Made by a program: the position numbers and the translations under genes. A stretch of DNA of 9,088 nucleotides, from assembly GCA_025800305.1 (NCBI GenBank), contig JAOXRY010000427.1, positions 1 to 9,088 of the forward strand. Direction: 5' to 3'. This stretch comes from Campylobacterales bacterium. GTDB taxonomy: Bacteria > Campylobacterota > Campylobacteria > Campylobacterales > SZUA-545. Under the pieces are notes generated by a model. The model did no database searches and had not been told where the DNA came from. It saw only the letters and a list, made by a program, of their open reading frames with translations. Shown in pieces: positions 6,619 to 9,088 of this stretch; position 1 is the stretch's first letter, and each line of letters opens with the position of its first letter.

Positions 6619-7395
6619 ATGTCTTTTGTAGGATTTACATACTTTAAAGATGAAAGTGTCAAAGAGTATCTTCCAGATTTTAATATCTACGAAACAAAAC
6701 AGCAAAAAAGACTTTTAGCTTTAGAGTTTATCAATGGTCAATTAAACAAAGAGATCTTTGATGTTAAATCTACTCAAACAGATCTAGATCTTTTCCAAAT
6801 CATATTTAGTAAAACTGTAGAGTTGGCGACTATTACACCAAATAGAAGCTGTCCAGGATGTGGTTGTGAGATATCTTCACTGATGAAAGTGATGAAATTC
6901 TTTGACTATTTTGATTTAGAATACGATGAAACAAAGCTTTTAAAATCAGATATTTGTACTGCTTCTAAGATAATAAATGGACTAGAAATAGAAAACGACA
7001 AGATAGAACTTAAAGTAGATATGAGAGAGAACTTTAATGAACTTGTTTTAAAGAAGATGATCCATCTTAACAAAGATAAAATAGTTGTTAAGAAAAGGGA
7101 TAGGATTGAAATTAGAAGTGAAAAGAGTTCTAAATTTACAATAATAATCCCTCAATGGGATAAAGTTAAGCCAGATGGGTTACATGAATTAAATGGACAT
7201 ATTGCCGATGCTGGTAAAAAGTTTTCCAATAACTGTTCATCTATCTATTTGATTTATCCTCAAACCGAGAATTTTAATAAGCAGATAAAAATTCTTCATA
7301 CAGGTATAAAATCTGACCAAGAAATAAAAGTAACCCCATATTACTTTCAATGTTATAAAAAAGAGATGGCAAAATCTCATAAGGAGAGAGTATGA
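6619..7395 (+). CDS. Unrecognised protein with CPGCGC cysteine cluster, iron-regulated context
   Basis: I do not recognise this 258-residue protein. It has no signal peptide or membrane segment, so it is probably cytoplasmic, and it is rich in Lys, Ile and Phe. The notable feature is CPGCGC at 78-83 (Cys 78, 81, 83), with further cysteines at 113, 206 and 245. That set could hold zinc, an iron-sulfur cluster or a redox disulfide, but no family pattern settles which. The region after about 120 alternates short hydrophobic and charged stretches like a beta-rich domain, and an H-E-L-N-G-H segment lies at 189-194. The start at 6619 is chosen because AAGGTGG at 6608-6614 precedes it. An in-frame ATG at 6586 overlaps the predicted promoter, upstream of the expected transcript start. 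It overlaps the microprotein gene by ATGA. Its position beside a flavodoxin suggests a role in iron-limited metabolism, but that is only inference. Confidence 0.85.
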   Translation: MSFVGFTYFKDESVKEYLPDFNIYETKQQKRLLALEFINGQLNKEIFDVKSTQTDLDLFQIIFSKTVELATITPNRSCPGCGCEISSLMKVMKFFDYFDLEYDETKLLKSDICTASKIINGLEIENDKIELKVDMRENFNELVLKKMIHLNKDKIVVKKRDRIEIRSEKSSKFTIIIPQWDKVKPDGLHELNGHIADAGKKFSNNCSSIYLIYPQTENFNKQIKILHTGIKSDQEIKVTPYYFQCYKKEMAKSHKERV

Positions 7396-7544
7396 AGTGG
7401 GAGGAGTACTATCAAAAGTTTATAGTTTTAAGTAGCAGTCAAGCTCCATTTCATGTGAAAGACAAAGCTATAAAAGAACTACAAAAAACCTATTTTAAAA
7501 GTGTAAATAGGAAATTTCAAACAAAGAAATATCAGGTTAGTTAA
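7392..7544 (+). CDS. 50-residue microprotein between the CPGCGC protein and flavodoxin
   Basis: This small open frame encodes 50 residues, beginning MKWEEYYQKF and ending KKYQVS. It is basic (many Lys, plus Arg and His), has no cysteine and no membrane segment, and shows an amphipathic helix-like stretch near residues 23-36 (KDKAIKELQKTYFK). It has a strong ribosome site, AAGGAG at 7381-7386, five bases before the ATG. The ATG overlaps the stop of the gene before by four bases (ATGA), and its TAA shares one base with the flavodoxin ATG (TAATG). This exact packing between two real genes, with a good ribosome site, makes it a credible gene rather than a chance frame. Its function is unknown. 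A binding partner or assembly factor for one of its neighbours is a reasonable guess only. Confidence 0.72.
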   Translation: MKWEEYYQKFIVLSSSQAPFHVKDKAIKELQKTYFKSVNRKFQTKKYQVS

Positions 7545-8044
7545 TGAATACAGCAATTTTTTATGGCAGTACTGTAGGCAACACCCAAAGTGTTGCATTA
7601 AAAATCTCAAAACAGCTAGGAGATGTCCCAATTTTTGATATAGATAGAGAGGGAATTGGCTCTATGTATGATTTTGAAAAAATAATTATTGGAAGTTCCA
7701 CATGGCATAATGGTGAACTGTCTAATTCATGGCAAAAAGTATGGCACCAATTTTATCAGCTTGACTTTGTAGGAAAGACTGTTGCACTTTTTGGTCTTGG
7801 CAATCAAGAAAAATATGACGAAAACTATGTAGATGCAATGGGGATTATCTATAAAAAAGTCCTTGAAAATAAAGCCAATGTAGTTGGTCAATGGCAAATA
7901 GATAATAATTACAACCATCTAAACTCAAAAGCAGAAGTTGATGGAAATTTTATCGGTTTGGCTTTAGATGAGGACAATCAAAGGGAACTTACAGACTCTC
8001 GTATTGAGAAGTGGTGTAACCAAATCAAACAATATATCCTATAA
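7544..8044 (+). CDS. Flavodoxin (long-chain, FMN-binding)
   Basis: This 166-residue cytoplasmic flavodoxin carries electrons on FMN and typically replaces ferredoxin when iron is scarce. The phosphate-binding loop GSTVGNTQ lies at residues 8-15. The first flavin-stacking loop contains Trp 54 in SSTWHNGEL, and the second holds GLGNQEKY with the usual Tyr. The long-chain insertion is present after Tyr (about 95-140), and the C-terminal signature GLALDEDNQ followed by a W near the end matches the family. The length is normal. It is the last gene of the Fur-linked three-gene set, overlapping the microprotein stop by one base, and is probably translated by coupling since its own ribosome site (AGG at 7534-7536) is weak. 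A second flavodoxin begins about 900 bases downstream. Which of the two is the main housekeeping form cannot be told from sequence alone. Confidence 0.96.
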   Translation: MNTAIFYGSTVGNTQSVALKISKQLGDVPIFDIDREGIGSMYDFEKIIIGSSTWHNGELSNSWQKVWHQFYQLDFVGKTVALFGLGNQEKYDENYVDAMGIIYKKVLENKANVVGQWQIDNNYNHLNSKAEVDGNFIGLALDEDNQRELTDSRIEKWCNQIKQYIL

Positions 8045-8064
8045 AAATCTAAAATAAAGTAATC

Positions 8065-8805
8065 ATGAGTAAAAATAAATATAGAGATCTCAGTAGCGAG
8101 ATCATAAAAGAAATTTTAAAAAATCCTAGTAAAAATATAGGTTGTGAATATCAGCCAATAATTGAAATCGATAGTGGGGTCACTGTAGGATATGAAGCGT
8201 TAGCAAGATTTTATCTAGATGGTTACCTTCTTCTTCCTGATGAGATCTTTCAAATCGCCCACGAAGATGATGAACTTTTTTTCCAATTGGAAGTGGCTAC
8301 AAAAAAAATTCAATTTGAAAATAGCCCAAAAGAAAAAAAAATTTTTATTAACCTTGATCCACACAGTTTTAGTAAAAAATCATATCAACACTACTGGATG
8401 GAGCTTTTTCAAGAGTATAAAAATGTAGATTTTTCAATAGAGATTATTGAAAATCTTTCTGAATCAAATATGGCTATGGTGGAAGAGTTTATGAATTGGC
8501 TGAAAGAAAATAATATTCATTACGGATTAGATGACATTGGTGGTGAATATGGACTTCTACCAATGAAGCTTTTAAATAAAGTGAGTTTTATTAAGTTTGA
8601 CAAGATGTGGTTAGATCTCTTACTTGACAATAAAAACTATTTGCCACTATTAAAAAACATAGCTGGGATTATTAAAGAGTATGGAGGAACAATAACTGTA
8701 GAAGGTGTTGAGAGAGAGGAAGATTTGGAAATTGTAAAAAAAATCGGAGCCCACCATGTTCAAGGTTTTTATAAAAAACAAGATTTTATAAAGTTTATTC
8801 CATAG
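8065..8805 (+). CDS. Stand-alone EAL-domain protein, probable cyclic-di-GMP phosphodiesterase
   Basis: The 246 residues are almost entirely one EAL domain, with no GGDEF, sensor or membrane segment, so it should be a soluble cytoplasmic enzyme that cleaves c-di-GMP to pGpG. Family catalytic and metal residues are present: the EAL motif at 44-46, Asn 96 (FINLD), Glu 126 (SIEI), Asp 156-Asp 157 (LDD), Lys 177 (IKFD), Glu 213 (VEGVE) and Gln 233-Gly 234. The loop-6 region reads DDIGGEYG rather than the common DDFGxGxS, and the terminal signature is altered to QGFYKKQ, so activity is likely but not certain. It starts 20 bases after the first flavodoxin stop with only a weak ribosome site, and may be read through from the Fur-linked promoter. 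The gene between two flavodoxins suggests iron-dependent control of c-di-GMP levels. No dedicated promoter is obvious. Confidence 0.93.
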   Translation: MSKNKYRDLSSEIIKEILKNPSKNIGCEYQPIIEIDSGVTVGYEALARFYLDGYLLLPDEIFQIAHEDDELFFQLEVATKKIQFENSPKEKKIFINLDPHSFSKKSYQHYWMELFQEYKNVDFSIEIIENLSESNMAMVEEFMNWLKENNIHYGLDDIGGEYGLLPMKLLNKVSFIKFDKMWLDLLLDNKNYLPLLKNIAGIIKEYGGTITVEGVEREEDLEIVKKIGAHHVQGFYKKQDFIKFIP

Positions 8806-8844
8806 GATTATTAAGGAAAAAATAAGAGAAGTATTTGTAGTATA

Positions 8845-8864
8845 TGATAACAATTATCATTATC
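8845..8864 (+). promoter_or_regulatory. Strong Fur box upstream of the second flavodoxin
   Basis: TGATAACAATTATCA (8845-8859) matches the 7-1-7 Fur consensus at 13 of 14 fixed positions. The 19-base segment 8846-8864 matches the classical GATAATGATAATCATTATC at 16 of 19 positions. The arms TGATAA and TTATCA are perfect inverted repeats. It lies about 85-100 bases before the flavodoxin ATG, in the 142-base gap after the EAL gene. I could not place the -10 and -35 with confidence: TATGAT at 8843-8848 and TATCTT at 8861-8866 are candidates that overlap the box. It is the best regulatory match in the window. Confidence 0.85.
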
Positions 8865-8907
8865 TTAAGGATTGTCATTGAAAGTTATTCTTTACTTACT
8901 CTACGCC

Positions 8908-8925
8908 TGTCCCCATTAGGAGACA
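8908..8925 (+). other. Hairpin in the leader of the second flavodoxin gene
   Basis: TGTCCCC (8908-8914), loop ATTA and GGAGACA (8919-8925) form a seven-position stem with one C-A mismatch. It is GC-rich for this genome and sits about 22 bases before the ATG, outside the ribosome site AAAGG at 8937-8941. No U-tract follows, so it is not a standard terminator. It may stabilise the mRNA, bind a regulator, or mean nothing. Confidence 0.45.
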
Positions 8926-8947
8926 AATATAAACTTAAAGGTTACAA

Positions 8948-9088
8948 ATGAAAACAGCAGTATTTTATGCAAGTACTATGGGAAATACAGAAGATGCAGC
9001 AAAGAGAATTGCTGAAAAGTTAGATATCCCTACATTTAATATCGCTAGTGATGGTGTTGATTTTATGAATGAATACGAAGGATTATTA
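8948..9088 (+). CDS. Second flavodoxin (N-terminal 47 residues, runs off window)
   Basis: The frame opens at ATG 8948 with AAAGG at 8937-8941 six bases upstream and stays open to the window edge. It starts MKTAVFYASTMGNTE, the flavodoxin first strand and FMN phosphate loop (ASTMGNTE at residues 8-15). A helix and a second strand follow, as in the first flavodoxin at 7544. The two are clearly homologous but far from identical, so they are diverged paralogues and not a recent duplication. The strong Fur box upstream says this copy is induced by iron limitation. The FMN-stacking loops and the short- or long-chain class lie beyond the window. Confidence 0.92.
   Translation, partial: MKTAVFYASTMGNTEDAAKRIAEKLDIPTFNIASDGVDFMNEYEGLL

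Noticed and set aside
7727..7918. Reverse-strand open frame of 63 codons
   Set aside because: It is antisense to the flavodoxin region that holds the conserved GLGNQ loop.
8219..8428. Forward frame of 69 codons inside the EAL gene
   Set aside because: The EAL frame carries all the catalytic motifs through this stretch; the alternative product is Phe/Lys-rich with no pattern.
8650..8853. Reverse-strand frame of 67 codons running into the intergenic gap
   Set aside because: Most of it is antisense to the conserved C-terminus of the EAL domain, and its start lies in the Fur-box region with no ribosome site.
8872..8900. Candidate promoter TTGTCA with CTTACT 17 bases later, upstream of the second flavodoxin
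   Set aside because: The -10 match is poor, and this position would leave the strong Fur box upstream of the -35, which is less typical for repression.
1..9088. CRISPR arrays, tRNA or rRNA genes, insertion sequences, phage or toxin-antitoxin genes
   Set aside because: I saw no regularly spaced repeats, no cloverleaf-like or rRNA-like sequence, no transposase or integrase motifs and no terminal inverted repeats; the genes look like a vertically maintained metabolic locus.

Overview
The window is AT-rich (roughly one third G+C by eye) and densely packed. Every gene lies on the + strand. AGA is the dominant arginine codon, Lys, Ile and Phe are abundant, intergenic gaps are very short, and the iron/flavodoxin gene content fits a Campylobacterota (epsilonproteobacterial) genome, perhaps Sulfurimonas- or Sulfurovum-like. 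The genus is an inference from composition and gene style, not a match.

Region 1 (1-6557) is one tightly coupled gene string, with neighbours overlapping or separated by 0-5 bases. It begins upstream of the window. It holds the end of a DUF1111-type di-heme oxidoreductase, an imelysin-like protein with a degenerate HxxE motif, a membrane fatty-acid hydroxylase/sterol-desaturase family di-iron protein, a di-heme cytochrome c peroxidase/MauG-family lipoprotein, and a complete FutA/FbpA-type ferric iron ABC transporter (binding protein, fused permease, ATPase). The whole reads as an envelope iron-acquisition operon in which the transporter is joined to several heme or di-iron redox proteins. No promoter lies inside it; it must sit to the left of the window.

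Region 2 (6558-8044) starts with a clear sigma70-like promoter (TTGACA, 17 bases, TATCAT) whose -10 is covered by a Fur-box-like palindrome. It drives an unrecognised 258-residue protein with a CPGCGC cysteine cluster, a 50-residue microprotein, and a long-chain flavodoxin. The three are joined by ATGA and TAATG stop/start overlaps.

Region 3 (8065-9088) holds a stand-alone EAL-domain protein with an apparently intact catalytic set. A 142-base intergenic region follows with a near-consensus Fur box and a leader hairpin, and then the start of a second flavodoxin that runs off the right edge.

Together the genes suggest an iron-starvation island. It appears to combine high-affinity Fe(III) import, redox handling of iron or of a partner protein in the periplasm, and flavodoxins that would replace iron-sulfur ferredoxins. 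A c-di-GMP phosphodiesterase sits between the two flavodoxins and may link iron status to lifestyle. The most notable part is the combination of two MauG/CcP-type di-heme enzymes, an imelysin-like protein and a membrane di-iron hydroxylase in front of the iron transporter. The second is the Fur-linked unknown protein, microprotein and flavodoxin trio.
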